Positions 47,779 to 60,519 of a DNA stretch of 64,000 bases are shown in pieces. Under the pieces are notes generated by a model. It had not been told where the DNA came from. It made no database searches and was given only the letters and a program-made list of their open reading frames with translations. A program made the translations under genes and the position numbers. Source of the stretch: Gonocerus acuteangulatus (lineage: Eukaryota; Arthropoda; Insecta; Hemiptera; Coreidae); contig OX328126.1 in assembly GCA_946811695.1 (NCBI GenBank), positions 1,824,771 to 1,888,770 on the forward strand, in the 5' to 3' direction. How positions within the stretch are numbered: the stretch's first letter is position 1; every line of letters starts with the position of its first letter.

Positions 47779-50700
47779 AGCACCCCGTGACTAATGTCAT
47801 GGTTTCACTCCCCAGGACGAGAATATGGCAGAATTATTGCCAATCCTCCTTCTAGCATCCCGTGTCTAATGTCATGGTTTCACTCCCCAGGACGAGAATA
47901 TGGCAGAATTATTGCCAATCCTCCTTCTAGCATCCCGTGTCTAATGTCATGGTTTCACTTCCCAGGACGAGAATATGGCAGAATTATTGCCAATCCTCCT
48001 TCTAGCACCCCGTGTCTAATGTCATGGTTTCACTCCCCAGGACGAGAATATGGCAGAATTATTGCCAATCCTCCTTCTAGCATCCCGTGTCTAATGTCAT
48101 GGTTTCACTCCCCAGGACGAGAATATGGCAGAATTATTGCCAATCCTCCTTCTAGCATCCCGTGTCTAATGTCATGGTTTCACTCCCCAGGACGAGAATA
48201 TGGCAGAATTATTGCCAATCCTCCTTCTAGCATCCCGTGACTAATGTCATGGTTTCACTCCCCAGGACGAGAATATGGCAGAATTATTGCCAATCCTCCT
48301 TCTAGCACCCCGTGTCTAATGTCATGGTTTCACTCCCCAGGACGAGAATATGGCAGAATTATTGCCAATCCTCCTTCTAGACCCCGTGTCTAATGTCATG
48401 GTTTCACTCTCCAGGACGAGAATATGGCAGAATTATTGCCAATCCCCCTTCTAGCACCCCGTGTCTAATGTCATGGTTTCACTCCCCAGGACGAGAATAT
48501 GGCAGAATTATTGCCAATCCTCCTTCTAGCACCCCGTGTCGAATGTCATGGTTTCACTTCCCAGGACGAGAATATGGCAGAATTATTGCCAATCCTCCTT
48601 CTAGACCCCGTGTCTAATGTCATGGTTTCACTCCCCAGGACGAGAATATGGCAGAATTATTGCCAATCCTCCTTCTAGCACCCCGTGTCTAATGTCATGG
48701 TTTCACTCCCCAGGACGAGAATATGGCAGAATTATTTCCAATCCTCCTTCTAGACCCCGTGTCTAATGTCATGGTTTCACTCCCCAGGACGAGAATATGG
48801 CAGAATTATTGCCAATCCTCCTTCTAGCACCCCGTGTCTAATGTCATGGTTTCACTCCCCAGGACGAGAATATGGCAGAATTATTGCCAATCCTCCTTCT
48901 AGACCCCGTGTCTAATGTCATGGTTTCACTCTCCAGGACGAGAATATGGCAGAATTATTGCCAATCCTCCTTCTAGCACCCCGTGTCTAATGTCATGGTT
49001 TCACTCCCCAGGACGAGAATATGGCAGAATTATTTCCAATCCTCCTTCTAGACCCCGTGTCTAATGTCATGGTTTCACTCCCCAGGACGAGAATATGGCA
49101 GAATTATTGCCAATCCTCCTTCTAGCACCCCGTGTCTAATGTCATAATTTCACTCCCCAGGACGAGAATATGGCAGAATTATTGCCAATCCTCCTTCTAG
49201 ACCCCGTGTCTAATGTCATGGTTTCACTCTCCAGGACGAGAATATGGCAGAATTATTGCCAATCCTCCTTCTAGCACCCCGTGTCTAATGCCATGGTTTC
49301 ACTCCCCAGGACGAGAATATGGCAGAATTATTGCCAATCCTCCTTCTAGCACCCCGTGTCGAATGTCATGGTTTCACTTCCCAGGACGAGAATATGGCAG
49401 AATTATTGCCAATCCTCCTTCTAGACCCCGTGTCTAATGTCATGGTTTCACTCTCCAGGACGAGAATATGGCAGAATTATTGCCAATCCTCCTTCTAGCA
49501 CCCCGTGTCTAATGTCATGGTTTCACTCCCCAGGACGAGAATATGGCAGAATTATTGCCAATCCTCCTTCTAGCACCCCGTGTCGAATGTCATGGTTTCA
49601 CTTCCCAGGACGAGAATATGGCAGAATTATTGCCAATCCTCCTTCTAGACCCCGTGTCTAATGTCATGGTTTCACTCCCCAGGACGAGAATATGGCAGAA
49701 TTATTGCCAATCCTCCTTCTAGCACCCCGTGTCTAATGTCATGGTTTCACTCCCCAGGACGAGAATATGGCAGAATTATTGCCAATACTCCTTCTAGCAC
49801 CCCGTGTCTAATGTCATGGTTTCACTCCCCAGGACGAAAATATGGCAGAATTATTGCCAATCCTCCTTCTAGCACCCCGTGTCTAATGTCATGGTTTCAC
49901 TTCCCAGGACGAGAATATGGCAGAATTATTGCCAATCCTCCTTCTAGACCCCGTGTCTAATGTCATGGTTTCACTCCCCAGGACGAGAATATGGCAGAAT
50001 TATTGCCAATCCTCCTTCTAGCACCCCGTGTCTAATGTCATGGTTTCACTCCCCAGGACGAGAATATGGCAGAATTTTTGCCAATCCTCCTTCTAGCATC
50101 CCGTGTCTAATGTCATGGTTTCACTCCCCAGGACGAGAATATGGCAGAATTATTGCCAATCCTCCTTCTAGCACCCCGTGTCTAATGTCATGGTTTCACT
50201 CCCCAGGACGAGAATATGGCAGAATTATTGCCAATCCTCCTTCTAGACCCCGTGTCTAATGTCATGGTTTTACTTCCCAGGACGAGAATATGGCAGAATT
50301 ATTGCCAATCCTCCTTCTAGACCCCGTGTGTAATGTCATGGTTTCACTTCCCAGGACTAGAATATGGCAGAATTATTGCCAATCCTCCTTCTAGACCCCG
50401 TGGCTAATGTCATGGTTTCACTCTCCAGGACGAGAATATGGCAGAATTATTGCCAATCCTCCTTCTAGCACCCCGTGTCTAATGTCATGGTTTCACTCCC
50501 CAGGACGAGAATATGGCAGAATTATTGCCAATCCTCCTTCTAGCACCCCGTGTCGAATGTCATGGTTTCACTTCCCAGGACGAGAATATGGCAGAATTAT
50601 TGCCAATCCTCCTTCTAGACCCCGTGTCTAATGTCATGGTTTCACTCCCCAGGACGAGAATATGGCAGAATTATTGCCAATGCTCCTTCTAGCACCCCGT

Positions 50701-53700
50701 GTCTAATGTCATAGTTTCACTCCCCAGGACGAGAATATGGCAGAATTATTGCCAATACTCCTTCTAGCACCCCGTGTCTAATGTCATGGTTTCACTCCCC
50801 AGGACGAGAATATGGCAGAATTATTGCCAATCCTCCTTCTAGCACCCCGTGTCTAATGTCATGGTTTCACTTCCCAGGACGAGAATATGGCAGAATTATT
50901 GCCAATCCTCCTTCTAGACCCCGTGTCTAATGTCATGGTTTCACTCCCCAGGACGAGAATATGGCAGAATTATTGCCAATCCTCCTTCTAGCACCCCGTG
51001 TCTAATGTCATGGTTTCACTCCCCAGGACGAGAATATGGCAGAATTATTGCCAATCCTCCTTCTAGCACCCCGTGTCTAATGTCATGGTTTCACTCCCCA
51101 GGACGAGAATATGGCAGAATTATTGCCAATCCTCCTTCTAGCACCCCGTGTCTAATGTCATGGTTTCACTCCCCAGGACGAGAATATGGCAGAATTATTG
51201 CCAATCCTCCTTCTAGCACCCCGTGTCTAATGTCATGGTTTCACTTCCCAGGACGAGAATATGGCAGAATTATTGCCAATCCTCCTTCTAGACCCCGTGT
51301 CTAATGTCATGGTTTCACTTCCCAGGACTAGAATATGGCAGAATTATTGCCAATCCTCCTTCTAGCACCCCGTGTCTAATGTCATGGTTTCACTTCCCAG
51401 GACTAGAATATGGCAGAATTATTGCCAATCCTCCTTCTAGACCCCGTGTCTAATGTCATGGTTTCACTCCCCAGGACGAGAATATGGCAGAATTATTGCC
51501 AATCCTCCTTCTAGCACCCCGTGTCTAATGTCATGGTTTCACTCTCCAGGACGAGAATATGGCAGAATTATTGCCAATCCTCCTTCTAGCACCCCGTGTC
51601 TAATGTCATGGTTTCACTCCCCAGGACGAGAATATGGCAGAATTTTTGCCAATCCTCCTTCTAGCATCCCGTGTCTAATGTCATGGTTTCACTCCCCAGG
51701 ACGAGAATATGGCAGAATTATTGCCAATCCTCCTTCTAGCACCCCGTGTCTAATGTCATGGTTTCACTCCCCAGGACGAGAATATGGCAGAATTATTGCC
51801 AATCCTCCTTCTAGCACCCCGTGTCTAATTTCATGGTTTCACTTCCCAGGACTAGAATATGGCAGAATTATTGCCAATCCTCCTTCTAGACCCCGTGTCT
51901 AATGTCATGGTTTCACTCCCCAGGACGAGAATATGGCAGAATTATTGCCAATCCTCCTTCTAGCACCCCGTGTCTAATGTCATGGTTTCACTTCCCAGGA
52001 CGTGAATATGGCAGAATTATTGCCAATCCTAATTCTAGCACCCCGTGTCTAATGTCATGGTTTCACTTCCCAGGACTAGAATATGGCAGAATTATTGCCA
52101 ATCCTCCTTCTAGACCCCCGTGTCTAATGTCATGGTTTCACTTCCCAGGACTAGAATATGGCAGAATTATTGCCAATCCTCCTTCTAGACCCCGTGTCTA
52201 ATGTCATGGTTTCACTCCCCAGGACGAGAATATGGCAGAATTATTGCCAATCCTCCTTCTAGCACCCCGTGTCTAATGTCATGGTTTCACTTCCCAGGAC
52301 GTGAATATGGCAGAATTATTGCCAATCCTAATTCTAGCACCCCGTGTCTAATGTCATGGTTTCACTTCCCAGGACGAGAATATGGCAGAATTATTGCCAA
52401 TCCTCCTTCTAGCATCCCGTGTCTAATGTCATGGTTTCACTCCCCAGGACGAGAATATGGCAGAATTATTGCCAATCCTCCTTCTAGCACCCCGTGTCTA
52501 ATGTCATGGTTTTACTCCCCAGGACGAGAATATGGCAGAATTATTGCCAATCCTCCTTCTAGACCCCGTGTCTAATGTCATGGTTTCACTCTCCAGGACG
52601 AGAATATGGCAGAATTATTGCCAATCCTCCTTCTAGCACCCCGTTTCTAATGTCATGGTTTCACTCACCAGGACGAGAATATGGCAGAATTATTGCCAAT
52701 CCTCCTTCTAGCACCCCGCGTCGAATGTCATGGTTTCACTTCCCAGGAGGAGAATATGGCAGAATTATTGCCAATCCTCCTTCTAGACCCCGTGTCTAAT
52801 GTCATGGTTTCACTCCCCAGGACGAGAATATGGCAGAATTATTGCCAATCCTCCTTCTAGCACCCCGTGTCTAATGTCATGGTTTCACTCCTCAGGACGA
52901 GAATATGGCAGAATTATTGCCAATACTCCTTCTAGCACCCCGTGTCTAATGTCATGGTTTCACTCCCCAGGACGAGAATATGGCAGAATTATTGCCAATC
53001 CTCCTTCTAGCACCCCGTGTCTAATGTCATGGTTTCACTTCCCAGGACGAGAATATGGCAGAATTATTGCCAATCCTCCTTCTAGACCCCGTGTCTAATG
53101 CCATGGTTTCACTCCCCTGGACGAGAATATGGCAGAATTATTGCCAATCCTCCTTCTAGCACCCCGTGTCTAATGTCATGGTTTCACTCCCCAGGACGAG
53201 AATATGGCAGAATTATTGCCAATCCTCCTTCTAGCACCCCGTGTCTAATGTCATGGTTTCACTCCCCAGGACGAGAATACGGCAGAATTATTGCCAATCC
53301 TCCTTCTAGCACCCCGTGTCTAATGTCATGGTTTCACTCCCCAGGACGAGAATATGGCAGAATTATTGCCAATCCTCCTTCTAGCACCCCGTGTCTAATG
53401 TCATGGTTTCAGTTCCCAGGACGAGAATATGGCAGAATTATTGCCAATCCTCCTTCTAGACCCCGTGTCTAATGTCATGGTTTTACTTCCCAGGACGAGA
53501 ATATGGCAGAATTATTGCCAATCCTCCTTCTAGACCCCGTGTGTAATGTCATGGTTTCACTTCCCAGGACTAGAATATGGCAGAATTATTGCCAATCCTC
53601 CTTCTAGCACCCCGTGTCTAATGTCATGGTTTCACTTCCCAGGACTAGAATATGGCAGAATTATTGCCAATCCTCCTTCTAGACCCCGTGTCTAATGTCA

Positions 53701-56245
53701 TGGTTTCACTCCCCAGGACGAGAATATGGCAGAATTATTGCCAATCCTCCTTCTAGCACCCCGTTTCTAATGTCATGGTTTCACTTCCCAGGACGTGATT
53801 ATGGCAGAATTATTGCCAATCCTAATTCTAGCACCCCGTGTCTAATGTCATGGTTTCACTTCCCAGGACTAGAATATGGCAGAATTATTGCCAATCCTCC
53901 TTCTAGACCCCGTGTCTAATGTCATGGTTTCACTTCCCAGGACGAGAATATGGCAGAATTATTGCCAATCCTCCTTCTAGACCCCGTGTCTAATGTCATG
54001 GTTTCACTCTCCAGGACGAGAATATGGCAGAATTATTGCCAATCCTCCTTCTAGCACCCCGTGTCTAATGTCATGGTTTCACTTCCCAGGACGAGAATAT
54101 GGCAGAATTATTGCCAATCCTCCTTCTAGCACCCCGTGTCTAATGTCATGGTTTCACTTCCCAGGACTAGAATATGGCAGAATTATTGCCAATCCTCCTT
54201 CTAGACCCCGTGTCTAATGTCATGGTTTCACTTCCCAGGACGAGAATATGGCAGAATTATTGCCAATCCTCCTTCTAGCACCCCGTGTCTAATGTCATGG
54301 TTTCACTTCCCAGGACGAGAATATGGCAGAATTATTGCCAATCCTCCTTCTAGCACCCCGTGTCTAATGTCATGGTTTCACTCCCCAGGACGAGAATATG
54401 GCAGAATTATTGCCAATCCTCCTTCTAGCACCCCGTGTCTAATGTCATGGTTTCACTTCCCAGGACGAGAATATGGCAGAATTATTGCCAATCCTCCTTC
54501 TAGCACCCCGTGTCTAATGTCATGGTTTCACTTCCCAGGACTAGAATATGGCAGAATTATTGCCAATCCTCCTTCTAGACCCCGTGTCTAATGTCATGGT
54601 TTCACTTCCCAGGACGAGAATATGGCAGAATTATTGCCAATCCTCCTTCTAGCACCACGTGTCTAATGTCATGGTTTCACTCCCCAGGACGAGAATATGG
54701 CAGAATTATTGCCAATCCTCCTTCTAGCACCCCGTGTCTAATGTCATGGTTTCACTTCCCAGGACTAGAATATGGCAGAATTATTGCCAATCTTCCTTCT
54801 AGACCCCGTGTCTAATGTCATGGTTTCACTTCCCAGGACGAGAATATGGCAGAATTATTGCCAATCCTCCTTCTAGAACCCGTGTCTAATGTCATGGTTT
54901 CACTTCCCAGGACTAGAATATGGCAGAATTATTGCCAATCCTCCTTCTAGCACCCCGTGTCTAATGTCATGGTTTCACTCCCCAGGACGAGAATATGGCA
55001 GAATTATTGCCAATCCTCCTTCTAGACCCCGTGTCTAATGTCATGGTTTCACTCCCCAGGACGAGAATATGGCAGAATTATTGCCAATCCTCCTTCTAGC
55101 ACCCCGTGTCTAATGTCATGGTTTCACTTCCCAGGACTAGAATATGGCAGAATTATTGCCAATCCTCCTCCTAGACCCCGTGTCTAATGTCATGGTTTCA
55201 CTTCCCAGGACTAGAATATGGCAGAATTATTTCCAATCCTCCTTCTAGACCCCGTGTCTAATGTCATGGTTTCACTTCCCAGGACGAGAATATGGCAGAA
55301 TTATTGCCAATCCTCCTTCTAGCACCCCGTGTCTAATGTCATGGTTTCACTTCCCAGGACGAGAATATGGCAGAATTATTGCCAATCCTCCTTCTAGCAC
55401 CCCGTGTCTAATGTCATGGTTTCACTCCCCAGGACGAGAATATGGCAGAATTATTGCCAATCCTCCTTCTAGCACCCCGTGTCTAATGTCATGGTTTCAC
55501 TTCCCAGGACGAGAATATGGCAGAATTATTGCCAATCCTCCTTCTAGCACCCCGTGTCTAATGTCATGGTTTCACTTCCCAGGACTAGAATATGGCAGAA
55601 TTATTGCCAATCCTCCTTCTAGCACCCCGTGTCTAATGTCATGGTTTCACTTCCCAGGACTAGAATATGGCAGAATTATTGCCAATCCTCCTCCTAGACC
55701 CCGTGTCTAATGTCATGGTTTCACTTCCCAGGACGAGAATATGGCAGAATTATTGCCAATCCTCCTTCTAGCACCCCGTGTCTAATGTCATGGTTTCACT
55801 CCCCAGGACGAGAATATGGCAGAATTATTGCCAATCCTCCTTCTAGCACCCCGTGTCTAATGTCATGGTTTCACTTCCCAGGACTAGAATATGGCAGAAT
55901 TATTGCCAATCCTCTTTCTAGACCCCGTGTCTAATGTCATGGTTTCACTTCCCAGGACGAGAATATGGCAGAATTATTGCCAATCCTCCTTCTAGACCCC
56001 GTGTCTAATGTCATGGTTTCACTTCCCAGGACTAGAATATGGCAGAATTATTGCCAATCCTCCTTCTAGCACCCCGTGTCTAATGTCATGGTTTCACTCC
56101 CCAGGACGAGAATATGGCAGAATTATTGCCAATCCTCCTTCTAGACCCCGTGTCTAATGTCATGGTTTCACTTCCCAGGACTAGAATATGGCAGAATTAT
56201 TGCCAATCCTCCTTCTAGACCCCGTGTCTAATGTCATGGTTTCAT
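47779..56245. repeat. 75/74-bp satellite array, 113 monomers
   Basis: From the ATG at 47794 to the equivalent point at 56231 are 8,437 bp, which fits 113 monomers with about 38 net 1-bp losses. The 75-bp form has TCTAGCACCCCGTG and the 74-bp form TCTAGACCCCGTG. The 75-bp form keeps one frame open (a 25-residue period beginning MSWFHSPGREYGRI). Each 74-bp unit shifts frame into a TAA that overlaps the next ATG (TAATG). Combinations make higher-order units of 224 bp (75+75+74), 299 bp and 374 bp. Variants change along the array: CACTCCCC dominates at the left, CACTTCCC and GGACTAG at the right. I judge it a non-coding satellite. Confidence 0.97.
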
Positions 56246-56312
56246 AAAGGTAGTTTTTCATATTCTTCAGATTGCTTCTTAAACTATCAACCTTCCTAGT
56301 TTATTATACCAG

Positions 56313-56345
56313 TTATGCGTGACGGACTTTATTTTCATTCTACAG
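56313..56345 (-). repeat. Fragment of the left end of element A/B
   Basis: The minus strand reads AAAGTCCGTCACGCATAACT, matching the left end of copy B (GTCCGTCACGC and GCATAACT with a short gap). Confidence 0.5.
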
Positions 56346-56460
56346 AATATACTTGGCACTATTAAAATCATTTATTTGGCAAATAAATTAAATAGTTATT
56401 TCATTAAATAATTATTTCCGAAATAATGGAAATTCTTTAAATTTTTTACTTTTTTCTTTT

Positions 56461-56492
56461 GGCGCATCGACAAATCTTGACCATTAGCGCCG
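56461..56492 (+). repeat. Short dispersed motif, copy 3 of 3
   Basis: GGCGCATCGACAAATCTTGA followed by CCATTAGCGCC, after a T-rich tract. This is the best-conserved copy, with the GGCGC/GCGCC ends able to pair. Confidence 0.5.
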
Positions 56493-57307
56493 TTCTTTAA
56501 ATGTTATTTCATACTTAAATAAAACAATCTTCATGAAATAACTATTTGTACTTATTCCTTCACATAATTATTTGAATATTTTGATCATTCTTTGAAATAA
56601 ACCAACGCATTTCTAAATGCCTTTTCTCTGGAATAACTATTTCATCGTTGATATTTCAGTATTTTTTATTTATGACATCAATTATTTCACAGAGATGCAG
56701 ATAACAGAGTATATTATTTGATCAAGAATCATTTCGAAAATAAATATCACGTCAATCATGAAATAATTTATGATCATATATCATAAAATAATGAAATAAA
56801 TTATTTCTGAAATAGTCTGTTTAGGTTATTTTATGATTTATTCCGCAGATATTATATCAAATAAATTATGCCCAGGTCTAGTACAGAACCATTGTAAATG
56901 TAAACCCACTCCCGTATAGGTACTCTATTTCTCCATAACCTATGTATCTATTGAGGTATATATATATATAGTATTATATTATCTATTGACTATGTAGATT
57001 CTATCTAGGATAGGTTGTTAACTCTCGGAGATAATTGCTTAGTTTGTCCGTCTCAATCCTCCTCCTGTCGATGCAACTACCAACAGATCCAGCTAATCAA
57101 CATCCCAGATAGAGGCTGAAACAAACTAGAACCAGAATACACTTTATCTTACAGCACCTTTTTTATTTTTGTGGGAAAGCAAACTTTAGTATCTAAATAG
57201 TTACTTTGTATTTATATTGTATTTTTTTAGACATAATTTTAAGATTGCCTACTTCAATTTATGTATTGTGTGCCATATTTGATGTAAAGCATTATTAGCA
57301 AAAATGT

Positions 57308-57370
57308 AAGCGTTACGATTTTTTTCGAGCACATTTCGCTTGAAAACTCTTGATGGATTCTAGTGGTTAA
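57308..57370 (+). repeat. Dispersed repeat fragment with an A-box-like segment
   Basis: Partner of 46480-46552. It ends in TAGTGGTTAACGCGGTGGAC, which resembles a tRNA D-arm/A box. No B box follows, so it is not a tRNA gene. Confidence 0.4.
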
Positions 57371-57442
57371 CGCGGTGGACCTTTCAAATCCCGAAAAGTA
57401 TTTTTGTATTAAATATGTTGGAAATCTGTCCATTTTTGAGCC

Positions 57443-58066
57443 AGAGAGAGTGTGTGGATATGACTTGGAGGTATACTGTATGCTGGTATACTATATGCTG
57501 GTATACTGTATGCTGGTATACTGTATGCTGGTATACTGTATGCTGGTATACTGTATGCTGGTATACTGTATGCTGGTATACTGTATGCTGGTATACTGTA
57601 TGCTGGTATACTGTATGCTGGTATACTGTATGCTGGTATACTGTATGCTGGTATACTGTATGCTGGTATACTTTATGCTGGTATACTGTATGCTGGTATA
57701 CTGTATGCTGGTACACTGTATGCTGGTATACTGTATGCTGGTATACTGTATGCTGGTATACTGTATGCTGGTATACTGTATGCTGGTATACTGTATGCTG
57801 GTATACTGTATGCTGGTATACTGTATGCTGGTATACTGTATGCTGGTATACTGTATGCTGGTATACTGTATGCTGGTATACTGTATGCTGGTATACTGTA
57901 TGCTGGTATACTGTATGCTGGTATACTGTATGCTGGTATGTTATTGGTGTCCGTTGTAGATGTAGACTCACAGCTGACAGAGAGAGTGTGTGGATATGAC
58001 TTGGAGGTATACTGTATGCTGGTATGTTATTGGTGTCTGTTGTTGGTGAAGACTCACAGCTGACAG
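57443..58066. repeat. Tandem duplication, one copy expanded, one not
   Basis: Copy 1 (57443-57980) and copy 2 (57979-58066) both read AGAGAGAGTGTGTGGATATG, CTTGGAG, the 15-bp unit, GTATGTTATTGGTGT and ACTCACAGCTGACAG. Copy 1 has 31 units of the 15-mer and copy 2 has one. Confidence 0.9.
57471..57935. repeat. 15-bp minisatellite, 31 copies
   Basis: Units GTATACTGTATGCTG run exactly 31 times with three visible substitutions. All three frames are open on each strand over much of the run because 15 is divisible by three and the unit lacks stops in several frames. No gene is inferred. Confidence 0.98.
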
Positions 58067-58163
58067 AGGCGAGTGGAAAAGGCTGTTGGCGGAGTTCATG
58101 GTTCCTTCATGGACTCTAGTGACCAACATGTATCTTAACGTAATGTATGTTTGTGTATGTATA

Positions 58164-58208
<45 letters not shown>

Positions 58209-58400
58209 TGTATGTTTGGGAGTAGGATACCTGAGCGTTGTAAATAACCAAGCTCTGTATCTGTATAAAGACCCAGAAGGATTATTAAACCCAGACCTCC
58301 TTTGAGATTGAACAGTACGTAAGCGTAGAATAAGGCGTAGATAAGCCCGGATCCAGGTTCCAATCCGTTAAGCCTGGAGAAAAAAAGCTGACATCTAGAA
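58067..58400. other. Intergenic DNA including a (TA)n tract
   Basis: 58167-58205 is (TA)n. The rest has no supportable gene; minus-strand frames here run through microsatellites. Confidence 0.5.

Positions 58401-58467
<67 letters not shown>
58401..58467. repeat. (TA)n microsatellite with one CA interruption
   Basis: About 33 dinucleotide units directly preceding SINE-like sequence. Confidence 0.95.
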
Positions 58468-58469
<2 letters not shown>

Positions 58470-58514
58470 CGGCCGCCTGAACAGGCTTAACTGACAGACC
58501 GGGGTGGAATGTAT

Positions 58515-58715
58515 ACACGTTCAGGCGACCGGCTTTCAAGTCTTAATTAAGTGTATTAATGGGTAACTTCACAGGAGACAAATAGGCACCCGAAACATAG
58601 TACTGACCACACTATCTCCCTTGTGGGCCGTGTGGTCCAGAATTATAACTATACGGTATCTGCTCCTCTGGGCCTTTGTAGTCCGCTATGGGACTGATTC
58701 ATCCAGGATGGTGAA
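58515..58715 (+). mobile_element. SINE fragment, body only
   Basis: CAGGCGACCGG, TATTAATGGGTAAC and AGTACTGACCACACTATCTC correspond to the SINE at 34246. It lacks the promoter head. Confidence 0.6.
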
Positions 58716-58726
58716 TTAAAATTTAT

Positions 58727-58728
<2 letters not shown>

Positions 58729-58784
<56 letters not shown>
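58729..58784. repeat. (TA)n microsatellite
   Basis: About 28 TA units, leading into the tail of an A/B-type element. Confidence 0.95.
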
Positions 58785-58786
<2 letters not shown>

Positions 58787-58863
58787 ATACATTTTAATTG
58801 GAATCGTTTTCGTTATCTAATAGACAGTATGAATATATATTTAAATAATTGTTTTAAAAAGTT
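58785..58863 (+). repeat. Diverged tail of an A/B-type element
   Basis: GGATACATTTTAATTGGAAT and CGTTTTCGTTATCTAATAG follow the TA tract, as ATACATTTTAACTGGGGTCA and the following TTTTCGGTGTCTAC do in copy A. The similarity fades into the satellite start. Confidence 0.5.
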
Positions 58864-60519
58864 GCTTTAGTTTACTGATATTCGAGATATAGAGTAAAAT
58901 AACATGGCTAGAGTAGAAATAGAGAGAGAAATGCTTTAGTTTACTGATATTCGAGATATAGAGTAAAATAACATGGCTAGAGTAGAAATAGAGAGAGAAA
59001 TGCTTTAGTTTACTGATATTCGAGATATAGAGTAAAATAACATGGCTAGAGTAGAAATAGAGAGAGAAATGCTTTAGTTTACTGATATTCGAGATATAGA
59101 GTAAAATAACATGGCTAGAGTAGAAATAGAGAGAGAAATGCTTTAGTTTACTGATATTCGAGATATAGAGTAAAATAACATGGCTAGAGTAGAAATAGAG
59201 AGAGAAATGCTTTAGTTTACTGATATTCGAGATATAGAGTAAAATAACATGGCTAGAGTAGAAATAGAGAGAGAAATGCTTTAGTTTACTGATATTCGAG
59301 ATATAGAGTAAAATAACATGGCTAGAGTAGAAATAGAGAGAGAAATGCTTTAGTTTACTGATATTCGAGATATAGAGTAAAATAACATGGCTAGAGTAGA
59401 AATAGAGAGAGAAATGCTTTAGTTTACTGATATTCGAGATATAGAGTAAAATACCATCGCTAGAGTAGAAATAGAGAGAGAAATGCTTTAGTTTACTGAT
59501 ATTCGAGATATAGAGTAAAATAACATCGCTAGAGTAGAAATAGAGAGAGAAATGCTTTAGTTTACTGATATTCGAGATATAGAGTAAAATACCATCGCTA
59601 GAGTAGAAATAGAGAGAGAAATGCTTTAGTTTACTGATATTCGAGATATAGAGTAAAATAACATCGCTAGAGTAGAAATAGAGAGAGAAATGCTTTAGTT
59701 TACTGATATTCGAGATATAGAGTAAAATAACATGGCTAGAGTAGAAATAGAGAGAGAAATGCTTTAGTTTACTGATATTCGAGATATAGAGTAAAATAAC
59801 ATCGCTAGAGTAGAAATAGAGAGAGAAATGCTTTAGTTTACTGATATTCGAGATATAGAGTAAAATACCATCGCTAGAGTAGAAATAGAGAGAGAAATGC
59901 TTTAGTTTACTGATATTCGAGATATAGAGTAAAATAACATGGCTAGAGTAGAAACAGAGAGAGAAATGCTTTAGTTTACTGATATTCGAGATATAGAGTA
60001 AAATAACATGGCTAGAGTAGAAATAGAGAGATAAATGCTTTAGTTTACTGATATTCGAGATATAGAGTAAAATACCATCGCTAGAGTAGAAATAGAGAGA
60101 GAAATGCTTTAGTTTACTGATATTCGAGATATAGAGTAAAATAACATCGCTAGAGTAGAAATAGAGAGAGAAATGCTTTAGTTTACTGATATTCGAGATA
60201 TAGAGTAAAATAACATGGCTAGAGTAGAAATAGAGAGAGAAATGCTTTAGTTTACTGATATTCGAGATATAGAGTAAAATACCATCGCTAGAGTAGAAAT
60301 AGAGAGAGAAATGCTTTAGTTTACTGATATTCGAGATATAGAGTAAAATACCATCGCTAGAGTAGAAATAGAGAGAGAAATGCTTTAGTTTACTGATATT
60401 CGAGATATAGAGTAAAATACCATCGCTAGAGTAGAAATAGAGAGAGAAATGCTTTAGTTTACTGATATTCGAGATATAGAGTAAAATAACATGGCTAGAG
60501 TAGAAATAGAGAGAGAAAT
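58864..60519. repeat. 69-bp satellite array, exactly 24 monomers
   Basis: GCTTTAG recurs every 69 bp from 58864, and 24 x 69 = 1,656 bp ends exactly at 60519. Three forms exist: AACATGGCT, AACATCGCT and ACCATCGCT. The first eight monomers are all AACATGGCT, and the rest are mixed. Hardly any other variation is visible. The period is 23 codons, but every unit has CTTTAG stops. Confidence 0.98.

Larger units (their letters stand above)
56246..57442. other. AT-rich DNA with element fragments
   Basis: 56361-56880 is dense in AAATAATT/AATTATTT motifs in both orientations, giving many small potential hairpins. 56880-57300 has no recognised feature. Smaller fragments are listed separately. Confidence 0.5.

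Noticed and set aside
47794..55934. Many open frames encoding MSWFHSPGREYGRI repeats
   Set aside because: They follow from a 75-bp stop-free monomer. 1-bp losses shift the frame freely, which selection on a protein would not allow.
57350..57385. A tRNA gene at TAGTGGTTAACGCGG
   Set aside because: It resembles an A box only. No B box or cloverleaf follows.
57363..57999. Frames of up to 198 codons on both strands in the 15-bp minisatellite
   Set aside because: A 15-bp unit without stops opens several frames at once. There is no independent coding signal.
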